The notes under the pieces are model-generated. The model searched no databases, had not been told where the DNA came from, and worked only from the letters and a program-made list of their open reading frames with translations. A stretch of DNA of 64,000 bases, taken from Aristolochia californica (taxonomy: Eukaryota > Streptophyta > Magnoliopsida > Piperales > Aristolochiaceae). Below, piece after piece: positions 1 to 11,326 of the stretch. The position numbers and the translations under genes are program-made. Where the stretch lies: positions 20,445,227 to 20,509,226 of the forward strand of contig JARWKL010000012.1 in the NCBI GenBank assembly GCA_029961685.1, in the 5' to 3' direction. Numbering within the stretch: position 1 is the stretch's first letter; each line of letters starts with the position of its first letter.

Positions 1-159
1 TCTTGAGGTAAGAGATCTACACCTGCCCATCGTCTCTTAGAAAGGCGTTAGAAAAGGTACTCGTTATCCTTTGTCTCACTTTGTGTTGTTTGATTTTCTT
101 TCTGACCAGTACAAATAGTTTGTTGTTCTTGTCCTCCTGTACCATTCCTTTGTCTATAC

Positions 160-450
160 AAATTGCACTTTCTTCTCCACAGTGGAAGACAGCTATGGAT
201 GTTGAGATGGGGGCATTACAGGATAGGGGCACTACAGGATAGGGGCACTTGGCAATTGTGTGACCTACCTGCTGGTGCTACAGTTGTGGGTTGTAGATGG
301 GTATATATTGTGAAGTATAACCTGGAGGGATCTGTTGAATGGTAGTGGGCTCGATTGGTAGCCAAGGGCTAAACATATACATATGGGATAGATGTGTTTG
401 AGACCTTTTCTCCTGTTGCCTGTCTCTTTTTATTTTTTGGATCTTGATGT
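160..450 (+). mobile_element. Ty1/copia reverse transcriptase remnant
   Basis: Translation on the plus strand gives the start of a copia-type reverse transcriptase (RVT_2): an alanine-methionine motif, then GTWQL, then VGCRWVY, then ARLVAKG and a FETFSPVA-like stretch. These occur in the family's usual order. In-frame stops lie at about 343 and 371, and no longer open frame follows, so it is a decayed fragment. It is cut off soon after the FSPVA motif, and the sequence then passes into a TRIM element. The upstream part would lie outside the window. Confidence 0.75.
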
Positions 451-627
451 CTTTTGCGGTCAACTAGGGATGGCTGTTATATCAGCTTAATATTAGAAAT
501 GATTCTTTATATGGTGACTTGGCTGAGACTGATCAACACAACCTCCTCTCTGCTACTGCTTTCTCTCTTCTCCCTTCAATTTCTCCTCTCTTCTGTTTTG
601 TTTTCTCTTAATACTACATATTTATCA

Positions 628-950
628 TGTGAAGTTGGGTCTAAGGCCTATCCCAAAATGACTAGTCATATTAGGAAACCTCTTTCCCAACTAATAAACT
701 CAACATATTTGTTCTCACTAATCCATGTGGGACTATTCCTTTAACACTCCCACTCATGTGTAGGCCCTCTGGGCTCTTACATGTGGATAATTTGGGTGGA
801 GGCCCACATACGAGTACCTGCTCTGATACCATGTGAAGTTGGGTCCAAGGCCTATCCCAAAATGACTAGCCATCTTAGGAAATCTCTTTCCCAACTAATA
901 AACTCGACATATTTATTCTCACTAATCCATGTGGGACTATTCCTTTAACA
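628..950 (-). mobile_element. Complete TRIM-type miniature LTR element (family T1)
   Basis: Two direct repeats of 119 bp (628-746 and 832-950) differ at about six positions. Each reads TGTTAAAGG...ACTTCACA on the minus strand. The 85-bp internal piece (747-831) begins, on the minus strand, with TGGTATCAGAGCAGG, the initiator tRNA-Met primer site, and ends with a purine-rich tract, GAGTGGGAG, next to the other LTR. The same five bases, TATCA, flank both ends (623-627 and 951-955). There is no coding capacity. Size and layout match terminal-repeat retrotransposons in miniature, which depend on enzymes of other elements. Degraded relatives occur at 33501-34230, 35762-36003 and 39659-40598. Confidence 0.9.
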
Positions 951-1617
951 TATCAGAACCAGTTTTACTCCATGAACAGAACATGAAGAGAAAAAAGCTT
1001 CCTTTTGATGTGCCTATTTCCTTTTTCTTCCCAGGTTGAAAGACCTAATTGGACCAAAAAGGTCATCTTGAAGTAGTTGATAAACGGGCATAGAAATTGA
1101 CATCCCTACTAGCAACAACATTTTGCACATATAGATGCTTATTCTGCCAGTTGGAATGAACTGTTGGACCAAGCCCAATTGAAAAAGAAAGGGTCATTTG
1201 AGTGCCAATCTAACATATAAACAACATAACATGAACTGAAAACTATTATTAGAACTTTAGATGCTGTTACTATACAACCAAGGCTTATAGGTGATCTGCC
1301 CAGCCAAAAGAGTGTGAGCCAACCAATTTTAACCAGAGGGGCAAATCAGGTCTTATAGCACTGCTTGGTTAATGTTGATTTGAGGGTATTAAGAAAATCT
1401 TAACATTACTGTCTGTATGAGATTCAGTATATCTGTCCTCCTTTTACAATTTGATTTGAATTGTTTTACTGGTGTGACTCATATTTGATATGGTAAAATT
1501 TTGGACGATATGCTATTGTAGATGGTTTTAGATGGTGCTAAATTTGGATTATGTTTGAAAATACCGTCACATTTAAATTTATTTGAAGACAGTGACCTGA
1601 CAGGTTTATTTTTGCAG
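951..1617. other. No recognised gene; probable intron or upstream sequence
   Basis: AT-rich sequence between the TRIM and the first recognisable YgfZ-like exon. No reading frame resembling the missing upstream exons was found. It may be intron of that gene, which would place the TRIM and the copia remnant inside an intron, or unrelated flank. Confidence 0.4.
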
Positions 1618-2434
1618 GGCGGCCATACCCAAGTAAAGAGCTGACTAATGACTTCAATGTCCTTGAGGCTGGACTCTGGAGGGCTGTTTCTCTAAACAAA
1701 GGTATCTTGCCCCTGGTTGTCTAAATTTTGAGTTGCACATTGTAAATGACCTGGATTGACCATCTGAAAGACCCCTCAGCATGGATACTGTAGTGATTTT
1801 TATGGATCCATGTGAAGCTTAATGCCTCCACTGACACAAAAAAGGACGACAGAATTAAAACATACTGTTTTCTTCCAGTTTAAGATTAATTGATGGTTAG
1901 ATTCTGCATTTAGTAAGGTTTCCAGGTATGGCCTGTTCATAGAGGGGCCTCTCAGATGGGGTCCATGTCATGGATGATAGTTGAGCACTGCCAGAAAAGA
2001 GAGTACACCCTTTTGGTGGTCTGATTTGGCCAAGTTCATGAATCTGTACAGGATGTTATAAAGGGCAAGAGACAATCGCTAGGCTCATCACATATGATGG
2101 GGTGAAGCAGAAACTCTGGGGTATTCGACTATCAGGCCCAGCAGAGCCAGGCAATCCAATTATAATAAATGGGAAAAAGGTGTCAACTTTTTCACAACTA
2201 ACCTTTTACTCTTAAGGCTTTTCTTGAACCTTGAAATAAAGCTCTTCTTATTCTTGGCAGGTTGGGCACCTCACCAGCTATGCTGTTGGAAGAAGCGAAT
2301 CTGAGCATGTTGGGCTCGGTTATATCAAGAAAAGAGATTGCTTGGCTGGTGATGAAGTAATTGTTGGAGAGGTTGTGGGAGTGGTAGTTGAAGTTCCATT
2401 TCTTGGGTCTTTTCCCTCTAGTCGAAGCACCTAA
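1618..2434 (+). CDS. YgfZ/COG0354-like folate-binding (aminomethyltransferase-related) protein, 3' exons only
   Basis: Three exons can be joined with normal splice sites: 1618-1701 (after TTTTTGCAG, before GTATC), 2052-2179 (after CTGTACAG, before GTGTC) and 2261-2434 (after CTTGGCAG, ending TAA). The joined frame reads ...ELTNDFNVLEAGLW..., then GCYKGQETIARLITYDG, then SYAVGRSESEHVGLGYIKK and a short tail after EVPFL. GCYKGQE is the hallmark motif of the YgfZ/IBA57 family. The overall pattern is that of the plant chloroplast-type putative transferase related to the glycine-cleavage T protein, whose members act in iron-sulfur cluster or folate-linked repair. The C-terminal third is well preserved with no stops. 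The upstream exons are not visible, so it is either the 3' end of a gene split by retroelements or a truncated copy. Family assignment is confident; whether it is functional is not. Confidence 0.78.
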
Positions 2435-2869
2435 TAGTTCAAGTTTCTTACCATTTACTGTATTTTTGAGCGATTGCTCTCCAGCTCTTACCATGGGTTT
2501 TAAATCATGAATCTTTATAAGGTACCAATTTTTCTATTAAATATTGTATTTAGAATCTGATCAGTTTGATGTAATTCAACAATTTGGATTTCCCAATTGT
2601 TGTTGTTTCTATATTTGAACTGGTATCATAGAACGATTTCATATATATCACATGATGGATTTTTTTTTAACTTGTACTTCCACATACTGGATACCTATAA
2701 ACGGGTAAAAAACTAGGTGATAGATTTGCCTCAAACAATTACAACTTTGTTATGACCCTCTGCAGCCAGGTAGGAGCTTTAGGGCGGCCAGTTCCCATCA
2801 AGGAAAATGTCATGTATCTGTTAAGGGGCCGTGTGAAGAGTACCAAATCTTTGTTTAGTCTTTGGTCAC
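2435..2869. other. 3' flank, no recognised gene
   Basis: AT-rich sequence. An open stretch at 2752-2949 shows no domain that I recognise; its end grades into copia-like residues. Confidence 0.3.
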
Positions 2870-3310
2870 TCAGGAAGGGTTACCCACTTTTGAGCAGCTC
2901 CTGTCATTGTTTTTGCAACATGAACACTTTATGGGAGGTTTTATGTTAATAAAAAGACTTCTACTGCTTTTGTTAGTAATGGGTATGGAGGAAAGAAGGG
3001 ACAATTTTACTGGTAGAGATAATAAAGGAATAAATAATAATAAGGTAGCCTACGAGGAGGTACTAATCAGAAATAAAGGGGGCTCAAGTCAGTCAGTATA
3101 TGGTAGACTGAATCATACTAAAAAGTTGGACTACACAGTTTATAAAGAGCTTCAAGGAAAAACATTCTGGTACGTAAGCATTAGCTGCAGATTTTCAAGA
3201 TTCGATGGCGAATGAGTCTCTGCAGATTTCAAGATTCATTCTACCATGGCTGGTTGATAATGGAGCAGCCCAACATATTTCAAATGATCCAAGTAAGTTC
3301 TTTACCCTTG
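2870..3310 (+). pseudogene. Copia gag/protease remnant
   Basis: Short pieces on the plus strand look like a copia polyprotein: a gag-like FEQLLSLFLQHE at about 2880, then a linker, then WLVDNGAAQHISND at 3250-3291. The latter corresponds to the copia protease motif W-x-x-D-S-G-A-x-x-H with serine replaced by asparagine. Frames change between pieces and no integrase or RT follows, so this is an isolated relic. Confidence 0.5.
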
Positions 3311-4190
3311 CTCTTTACACTTGCTCACTCATATTAGATCCGTGCTCATTAAAACACTTTGAAGTCCTTGATTTTGAAGAATATCCTTCTTGTTCCTTCT
3401 TTTATCTTATAATTTATTTTCTTTTCCTTAGTTCCTTAATTTCCTATGCTGCCAAATGTCTTTTTATCAATGTTTTGTTGAAGGACCATTTGGCTCAACA
3501 GACCTCTCTAGGGCTGGGAAGATAAGACATTTATTCTTCACTGAGGAGAAAAGTTGTTGTTTGAAAAAGGATTCCACTTGTTGACATCAAAGTGTTTATC
3601 TTCTTTTTTTGAGAGTAGTCATTCATAGCATTGTTATTTAGGTCCCTATTTGTCCAGAAAGATTGACCAAGTATAGGTGTGGCTTCTCGTTCCAATGAAA
3701 ATAGACAGGCTTCTCTTTAATGATACTGTCAGTTTTCTAAACACACTCAATCACCACATCCCTCAATTGCAAGAGCTGATCGTATCTTGAAATCCATCCA
3801 CTTTTGTTGCATAGGGTTGTGCCTGTTACTTCTTTCTCACTTTAGACAAGATTTTACTTAAACTAATGCATCTAAAGTCTTTAGTGCTTTCAGGGTTGGA
3901 GACTTTCGAAATGAAAACTATTCGTGTTTCACCTTGATCAGTAGGGATTCCTGTAAAAGGAAAACGTCGTTTATTTGATAAAAAGATCTGTTTTAACAAT
4001 ATCCCAATAAGTTTTACTAATTATAAGTTGAAAACCAATTCGGCAGGTTGTGCATAATGAGAGTAGAGCTTCTTGAACCTCCTCTATCAATATGGGTTCT
4101 ATTAATTCCTCGTTATGTTGATTTTGAAACTCTTAGTTTGATCAGGTTTTCCATTGATAAAATCTCTGCCACCTTTTCAAGCCAGATCTC
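3311..4190. other. No recognised feature
   Basis: Unique-looking AT-rich sequence, with no convincing exon, RNA gene or repeat seen. Its end at about 4190 is the left edge of the tandem duplication. Confidence 0.3.
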
Positions 4191-4272
4191 TGTCACAGTA
4201 ATCAACCATACAGTAAATTATTTAATATGTCTTGAAGACATTTATTTGTTCAACTTAGCTGACAAAGGGAAT

Positions 4273-5250
4273 TTAGTACTTGTTAAAGAGAGGGCAGCGA
4301 GGAGCTGAGATGTGAGGCGTTTCAGATGCATCAGCTTTGGATCCTCCAATGAGAGAGGCGATCACTATGCTGGGGTCAAAAAAGAACTCCACCCTTTCAA
4401 TTCGGTTCGACTCGTCAAGCTGCGGCATGCAACAGTAAAATTAGTCACCCAAAAAGATGAGGTTGAATAAGAAGAGCAGAAGAAGAGTAATGGTTGTATA
4501 TAGAAGAAGAGGCAGAGGAAATTTACCCGCACGATTTCCGTACCATAGAATTCTACCAAGTCTCCTGTCGGAGGATGCCCCTGGAAGGGACCCTCCATGA
4601 AAGACCAGTGTCTGAATTTATAGGAGATCACAGGAGGGCCAGAATAAACTTCAATTACTTCCCAAGCAAATCCTCGAGGAAATGTTCTTTCGAACGCCTC
4701 TTTGGATGACTGCGACGTTTCCGCATCTGGGTTGTAAGCTCTCAAGCTTTCTGGCAACGATGTCTGCAGAAATGCATTGTAACCTCCTACTTTCATAACC
4801 TCTCGTCAAGACATGGCGCGCCTCCCTGTATGGAAACAAGTCACGCAATTACTGATATAACATCTTTGTTCTTTAGATTTTACGCGGAGAGAAATCTTAT
4901 GAATATTAATTACCATTGACGCTGTGCGAGTATTTTTCAGCATTAACACTTTTGTAGTCCTCCGCGTTCACCTTGTGAACGATCTCCATCTCCAACGTCT
5001 TCATAATATTCTGAACTCTTTCTTCAAGGGATCCCCCCGGCCATACCTACAAAATATTCGTAATATCGTCACTCAAAAGGAAATGTATGGATCAATAAAA
5101 AAAATGCTGCCAAGCAAAGTCGATTTGTACATTTGTTCGGCCTTCTTCAAAGAGCTTGTTCACTACATCATAATTCGGAGGACCTCCAAACCTCCACACA
5201 GTGTTCTTCTCTCCTTCTCCATAGATGTGAGATCTGTACTTATCGCCCAT
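4273..5250 (-). pseudogene. Pathogen-related protein (barley PRp type, SnoaL/NTF2-like), copy 1, nonsense-mutated
   Basis: Minus-strand exons: 5131-5250 (40 codons from ATG), 4914-5046, 4527-4825 and 4273-4419 (ending TAA), all with GT/AG junctions. Without the lesion the product would be 232 residues, close to barley PRp. Recognisable blocks are MGDKYRSHIYGEGEKN at the start, PPNYDVVNKLFEEGRTN, FRHWSFMEGPFQGHPPTG in exon 3 and EFFFDPSIVIASL in exon 4. At 4806-4808 the codon is TGA where the intact copy at 9893-10893 has TTA. The frame therefore stops after 90 residues, before the conserved core. Introns and the TATA region remain intact, so decay looks recent. A sequencing error is the alternative. 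A 90-residue product is unlikely to work. Confidence 0.85.
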
Positions 5251-5348
5251 AATGAAAGCCTCGGCTACTCTTTGTTGTGAGACAAGAAAGGGTCTGAAGA
5301 CTCTGGACTCTGGAGATTGGTGGATACATAAATGATTTAGATCCATCC

Positions 5349-5357
5349 ATTATATAA
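5349..5357 (-). promoter_or_regulatory. Probable TATA box of PRp copy 1
   Basis: TTATATAAT on the minus strand, about 100 bases upstream of the ATG at 5250. The same element sits at the same distance in copy 2. Confidence 0.5.
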
Positions 5358-6625
5358 GGTTGAAGTTTCAACTCTTTCAAGGGATTAAAGATTGGTGGTA
5401 TACCGTCTTTTTTTTTCTGAAGGAAATTAGTTCAAGACGGAAAAAATGTAGTTCTCTGTATCTGTTATGATTTACGATGGCTATTCTGTGCATGACTTTC
5501 GGTAATTTTCCAGGCCACTAAGAGACATTTTAACTTTCAAAGGAGGCTTCTCAAGTGACAGCCCAGAGAAGTTTCCTATGGATCTATAGCGGCATCAATA
5601 AATTGACTTTGCAAAAGCTTCCAGGAATCACAAATATAAAACACATGAAATATGCTTTTAGAGGTATAGTGATTGAATGAGAAAAAATGTTAATATTTAA
5701 TCAGATTATTGTAGCTTTCATTTTGCATTCATTGCCAGGTCACCTTTGAACTTGCATCCTTGTAAAAAACAACTGCAAGACATATCATTCTTTGACATCT
5801 TCTTGATAAAGTTTTGGAAATTAAGGAATCAACAAATCCATAGGATATTAATAATAATAATAACAACAACAACAACAAAAGTCATCGGTTGTGCTTAAAA
5901 ATATTTCATCTTATTGCTTGTTGTTAAAGTAATCCGAATGGATTCATCTTATTACTTGTTGTTAAAGTAATCCGAATGAAGGATCTTTCAAATGAAAATT
6001 CAGTTGCATGCTAAAACTTATTTATTTTATTGTTTGATTAAAATTGGGAACCTTGTGAAAGGGTTGGATAGTGAGAAACGTACAATTTCAATTACGATCA
6101 ATGATGCAACTCCAATATCTAGGTTTTGTTGTATCCAATGATACAATTATAATACCACATGATGTGCCTCATCTAAACATGTTGCAATTTGTATTCTTTA
6201 AATGTGTGACCTATTAAGTGCACCTTTGCCTCTGGTTAGTTGTCTCATTTGATGCTACTTCGTCAACCCACAAAGCATTTTGCAAATAGTTGTGATAGAA
6301 AATTCTCCCACATCACTTATTGCCACCTTGAGGTGATTAATTTTGCAAAGTTCAATCATATTTCTCCATTTCTATTTTAGAGCTCTAAGGAAATTTCACT
6401 AATAAATCTTGATTGATAAACAAAATAAATTTGGAAGAAAAAAAGATATTAATGATCTAAAATTCGTTGAGTCTTGAATTTGGCCTCCTTCTTGCTTGTC
6501 ATTTTGACAACAATGTCTAATCTTCAATTTATCCACTCACCCATCTTGCAAGCTAGCACTTTGTTGTGCAACTTGACTTAATCACTTTTGCTCTCTTCAC
6601 TAGCATAGAGTTTCTTGGAGCAATT
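5358..6625. other. PRp copy 1 upstream region, no gene
   Basis: Matches 10993-12230 of copy 2. It holds a short AAT/AAC triplet run at 5849-5880 and two imperfect units of about 38 bp at roughly 5905-5980 (TTGTTAAAGTAATCCGAATG shared). The block at about 6100-6380 is present once here but twice in copy 2. Confidence 0.5.
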
Positions 6626-7120
6626 TGTTAAGTTGTGGAGCCTAATTAACGCCCTACGTTGAGTTGGTCGCGGATTGACCTGCGTGGTTAGGTCGTCGTG
6701 GGGGTTGGAAGGGGGCGGGAAGCCCCCCCTCCTGGGGTTGTGGGGGTGGAGCCCCGCCTGGTCTACGATATATTAACTGTTGTTTCATTAAGGGCAGTTT
6801 GGAGATTTTACTCTTGTATTACGGTTGCCCTAATTTTCTCTTTATAATTGAGGGACACCGCTATTAGGGTTTTATCATCTTAATCCAAGGAGCATCTCGA
6901 GTTGCAGCCCGAGAGGTTAGAGAGAAACACTTGTAAGTGTGCGATTTCTCTTGTAAACTATTTCATCTTCATAGTGGATTACTGCAGCAGCGGAAGACAG
7001 GACGTAGTCTCACCTTGAGGCAAACCTGTATAAATCTTGTTGTTTATTTTCATGTTTGTTTTTCCTTTCTTCTGCGATTATTATTATTGTTCTCGTTAGT
7101 TTAGAGTTTAATTCCTAACA
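6626..7120 (+). mobile_element. Solo LTR, family C, with perfect TSD
   Basis: 495 bp beginning TGTTAAGTTGTGG and ending AATTCCTAACA, flanked by CAATT on both sides (6621-6625 and 7121-7125). It contains a TATA-like TTTATAATTG near 6841, as expected for an LTR promoter. Two more copies on the minus strand lie at 22749-23080 and 29468-29947. The equivalent place in copy 2 of the duplication (about 12228) has CAATT once and no insertion, so this LTR arrived after the duplication or was absent from the other copy. Confidence 0.88.
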
Positions 7121-7476
7121 CAATTGTGTCTAAACATAGGTTTAAAATGTTAGTAGTACATACAAGCTACCATTTTTATCAACAAATACATACAAACAAC
7201 CATTTTTATCAACAAAATTATGGTGTTCTTGGATGCACTAAAACATTGGTTTTGGGATTTTGACGCCTCTTGAATATTAACTGTTGTTCTTTAAGCCAAG
7301 TGGAGGCGATGACTGTTTTAGTTGCCACCTGCTTACAAAATGGAGAATCAAAAGATAAAAATGGAACACAAAGTTAGACTACTCAAGAGCTCAAAATTAA
7401 TCTTCTTTCTATCTTCTAAATTCAATATGTTCCAATTATTAGAGGGATTGATCTAACAATAAATTTAGCCAAGCTA

Positions 7477-7480
<4 letters not shown>

Positions 7481-7542
<62 letters not shown>
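7481..7542. repeat. (AG)n microsatellite, about 31 units
   Basis: Uninterrupted AG dinucleotides. The equivalent tract in copy 2 is at 12559-12625. It lies in the shared upstream flank of the duplicated unit. Confidence 0.97.
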
Positions 7543-7544
<2 letters not shown>

Positions 7545-8631
7545 GATTCGTCTCTTGTTCCTCAAACCATAGTCATTCCGATTCATAGATTGTTGCTTCC
7601 TAGCTAAATCATATCCTAAGCTTCTATATCTCACTTGTTCTTGGGTTCATATATACATGGACTACCAATTATTAGTCTCCTTCAATCACTTGAGAAGAGT
7701 GAGTAGCACCTATTTCCATGCAGGAACAATTCATTTTACCTTCCTATTGTGATTAGAAGGGAGCAATCCAATGTTATCCCATACTTGAGCAAATCTTAAC
7801 TCTTTTTTTTTCCAACAAGTAGTTATACTTGCATTACAAGAAATTAAAACCCCCTCTAACCATGATATTAGTTTTGTAGGTAAAACCATCTTTGCCTACA
7901 AAACCTCTTTGACTCATGAAACTAACACATCTCAGACTCTAGCATATTAATTCTAACTTTGTGAGACTCCTTCCTCTAAGAGTCATGCAAGACTCGTCTA
8001 TACATGTTTTTCACTAATGCCCAATTACCTCATCAAGTGGTCACCCATCCTATCAGTTATGCAAACACAATACCGTATGATGATGTGACATCAAGTCAAT
8101 GCATGGTCCTATGCCAAACAACCCATCCAAGACAATATAAACATGCAAAGTTCTAAGTGAATTGTCCCAATTTTCAGCATTGTTGATTTTGATAAAATTT
8201 TGAGCACAAGGCTCTAGGTCGCAGTGTCGAGAAAATGCCCACATCCCAATAATCAATCGCCAAAGCGATAAAATTTGTGAAATAAAATAATACATACTCT
8301 GGTGAAGAAGTGTTTTGAGTAAGGCCACACAACTAAAATACTAACACAACTCATAATTAGAATTTTAAGAATTTTCTCATGAATCTTAGTTGAGACTTCA
8401 TCGATTTTTTCAAAAGAACAAAAAAATCTCTTTCCAAGGTCAATGGTTTGAAGTTTGAGCGTTGAGGCTTATCTATTGAGTTGATTCTCCCCCAATGTTT
8501 TGTCTTTTGACTCCCGAAGCAAAAATGAACACGCTTACATGCTTTCATACTTTGAAACAAAAAATGGAGATTGGATTTGTGATTTAAAAAGTGGCCCAAT
8601 AAAGAAATAAGTACTTCTTAAGGTTTCACTT
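7543..8631. other. No gene; duplicated flank
   Basis: Matches 12626-13734. Small open stretches on the minus strand (8053-8328, 8357-8599) show no domain and are not conserved as frames in copy 2. They are regarded as chance. Confidence 0.4.
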
Positions 8632-9029
8632 TGTTAAAATTCTAGAAAAGAAAAAACACTTCACTAATTGTTGTAATTTGAGTACAATGACCCTCTATTT
8701 ATAATAGAGGAAACAAATACAATCCAAATACAATTAAACTACCCTTATCCCAGTTACACCCAAAGTTAAACACTAAAATATAAGTCTTAGAACAATTGAA
8801 TATAAAAAGAAGATTAACATAACTAAAACATCTTTAACTGAGAGTCTTCAGTGAGATCTCTTCCTATGAGACTCCAATATGACTCCACCATATTAATTCT
8901 GGTTATGTGAAACTTCTTATTATGAGACATCTTACTATGAGAGTCATGTCAGACTCTTTCATATATGCTCTTCAACGCTCCCCCTCAAGTTGGAGTTTAT
9001 AACTTCAGTTTGCGATGAAAATGATTTTT
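8632..9029 (-). mobile_element. Family-B 3' LTR and truncated internal end
   Basis: LTR 8632-8979, preceded on the plus strand by CACTT, the same TSD as the complete element at 13735. Above it is the purine tract GAGGGGGAG (minus) that borders the 3' LTR. The element is cut at about 9029, marking the right edge of duplication copy 1. Confidence 0.8.
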
Positions 9030-9059
9030 TCAGAGTTGACGATGTGTAAGATACATAAT

Positions 9060-9440
9060 TGTTGAAGAGAAAATATGGAAAAGTCTTAAACGACTCTTAC
9101 AATAAGAAGTCTTATAGATCCAAAATTATTATGGAAGGAGGTCTCACAGAAGAGTTTTACTTTAAATGTGTTTTAGTTATGTTAGTCTTCTATTTATGTT
9201 AAGTTATTTAATTATGCTATGACTTATCTTTAAGTGTTAGAGTTTGGGTGTAATTGGGACAAAGATAGTTTTATTGTAATTGGACTCTACTACTTTCCTC
9301 TATTATAAATAGGGGTTCATGTCCCCTGATTACATCAAGTCAATGAAGTTTTTTTCTTTTCTATAAATTCAACATGGTATCATAGCAAGTTTTGTGAGTT
9401 GACTCGATCAACCCACAAAGATAATGTGATCATTTTTTGA
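9060..9440 (+). mobile_element. Family-B LTR with primer-binding site, plus orientation
   Basis: 315-bp LTR 9060-9374 (TGTTGAAGAG...AATTCAACA) followed directly by TGGTATCATAGC (9375-9386), a one-base variant of the initiator tRNA-Met site. Only a short internal stub follows. It lies opposite to the family-B LTR just to its left, so two elements or a rearrangement meet here. Confidence 0.75.
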
Positions 9441-9454
9441 ACTATTATCCCTAG

Positions 9455-9676
9455 TAGTTTAGGTTCAGAGGCTAGAGGTTGATACTCTTCCCTATGCCCC
9501 ATTGGCCTGTATTTATAGTTGAGAGATGTTTATAATATCAGTAACACCTCTAAAGAGAAAAAAAGATATAAAAGGATATATACCAGTTTATATAATTAAA
9601 AATTCATACCACCTCTTATCGAAGAGTTATCCTATTTACTATAATGTTACCTTAAACACGTGGCTATCTTTTAACA
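9455..9676 (-). mobile_element. Partial family-A LTR
   Basis: Matches the distal part of the family-A LTRs at 17695 and 19674, from the shared GCTAGAGGTTGATACTC block to the end CTTTTAACA. The start is missing. Confidence 0.7.
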
Positions 9677-9892
9677 CTATTTACCATAACAACCTCCAAT
9701 GATTTTACAACCAAGTGCTTAAGCCCAACACAAACACTAATGACCGTTCATATATAGTCGAAGTTAAGTTGAAAGCTACATTTAAGCAATCTGAAATTTC
9801 AATTAGCACACTGTCACAGTAATCCACCAATACAGAAAATTATTTAATGTCTTGAAGACATTTATTTGTTCAACTTGGCTAACAAAGGAAAT

Positions 9893-10893
9893 TTAGTGCT
9901 TGTTAAAGACAGGGCAGCCAGGAGCTGAGATGTTAGGCGTTCCAGATGCTTCAGCTTTTGATCCTCCAATGAGAGGGGCGATCACTATACTGGGGTCATA
10001 AAAGAACTCCACACTTTCAACTCGGTTCGACTCGTCAAGCTGCGGCATGCAACAGTAAAATTAGTAACCCAAAAAGATAAGGTTGAAGAAGAAGAGCAGA
10101 ACAATAGTAATGGTTGTATATATCTAAGAAGAGGCAAAGGAGATTTACCCTCACGACTCCCAAGCCGTAGAATTCTACTAACTCTCCTGTCGGAGGATGC
10201 CCCTGGAAGGGACCCTCCATGAAAGCCCAGTGTCTGAATTTATAGGAGATCACAGGAGGACCAGCATAAACTTCAATTATTTCCAAAGCAAATCCTCGAG
10301 TAAATGTTCTTACGAACGCCTCGTTGGATGACTGCGACGTTTCCTTATCTGGGTTGTAAGCTCTCAAGCTTTCTGGCAACGATGTCTGAAGAAATGCATT
10401 GTAACTTCCTACTTTCATAACATCTTGTAAAGACATGGGGCGCCTCCCTGTATGGAAACAAGCCACGCAATTACTGATATAACATCTTTATTCTTTGGAT
10501 GTCACGCGGAGAGAAATAAAGAGTGAGGTCTTATGAATATTAATTACCATTGACGCTGTGCGTGAATTTTTCAGCATTAACACTTTTGTAGTCCTCCGCG
10601 TTCACCTTGTGAACGATCTCCATCTCCCACGTCTTCACAATATTCTGAACTCTTTCTTCGAGGGATCCTTCAGGCCACACCTACAAAATATTCGTAATAT
10701 CGTCACTCAAAAGGAGATATATGGATCAATAATACTGAAGAAAAAAATGCTGCCAAGCAAAGTCGATCTTTACATTTGTTCGGCCTTCTTCAAAGAGCTT
10801 GTTCACTACATCATAATTCGGAGGACCTCCAAACCTCCACACAGTGTTCTTCTCTCCTTCTCCGTAAATGTGAGATCTGTACTTGTCACCCAT
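9893..10893 (-). CDS. Pathogen-related protein (barley PRp type, SnoaL/NTF2-like), intact copy
   Basis: Four minus-strand exons with GT/AG junctions: 10774-10893 (ATG at 10891-10893), 10548-10680, 10149-10447 and 9893-10039 (TAA). They give 232 residues, the length of barley PRp-like proteins. Conserved blocks are GDKYRSHIYGEGEKN (2-16), PPNYDVVNKLFEEGRTN (24-40), EMEIVHKVNAEDYKSV in exon 2, MSLQDVMKVGSYNAFLQTSL and FRHWAFMEGPFQGHPPTG in exon 3, and EFFYDPSIVIAPL in exon 4. There is no signal peptide, so it is probably soluble and intracellular. The family has an NTF2/SnoaL-like fold and is induced by pathogens in cereals; its biochemical role is not established. A TATA box lies about 95 bases upstream. 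Its tandem neighbour at 4273-5250 has lost the frame, so this is the working copy. Confidence 0.88.
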
Positions 10894-10983
10894 ATCGGAA
10901 GCCTTCGTTGTGAGACAAGAAAGAAAGGGTCTGAAGACTCTGGACTCAGGAGATTGGTGGATAAAATGATTTAGATCCATCCA

Positions 10984-10992
10984 TTATATAGC
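10984..10992 (-). promoter_or_regulatory. Probable TATA box of PRp copy 2
   Basis: CTATATAAT on the minus strand, about 95 bases upstream of the ATG, at the same place as in copy 1. Confidence 0.5.
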
Positions 10993-11326
10993 GATAAGAA
11001 GGTTGAATTTTCAACTAGTTCAAGGACGGCAAGTAATGTAGTTCTCTGTATCTGGATTCGCTGTACGAATCTTCCTTTACTCCTCTTTGATGATTTACGA
11101 TGGCTATTCTGTGCATGGCTTTCGGAAAATTTCCTGGCCACTAAAAGACATTTTAACTTTCAAAGGAGGCTGAACTATCCTACGGATCTACAGCCGCCTC
11201 AATAAATTGACTTTGAAAAGCTTCCAGGAATCACAAATATAAAACACATGAAAAAAGCTTTTACAGGTATTAAAGATAATTGATGAGATAGATGCTACTA
11301 AATAAAACATAAAACTAAAAGTGAAA
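10993..11326. other. PRp upstream flank, no gene
   Basis: Colinear with 5358-5700; no separate feature seen. Confidence 0.3.

Larger units (their letters stand above)
4191..9029. repeat. Tandem duplication I, copy 1
   Basis: From GTCACAGTAAT at about 4191, the sequence matches, in the same order and direction, the block starting near 9808. The match covers the pathogen-related gene, its promoter, the AG microsatellite at 7481 and a family-B LTR at 8632. Copy 1 additionally carries a 495-bp solo LTR (6626-7120). It is truncated inside the family-B element at about 9029, where copy 2 continues. Confidence 0.9.

Noticed and set aside
8053..8599. Two small minus-strand proteins in duplication copy 1
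   Set aside because: The frames are not kept in the colinear copy 2 and show no domain.
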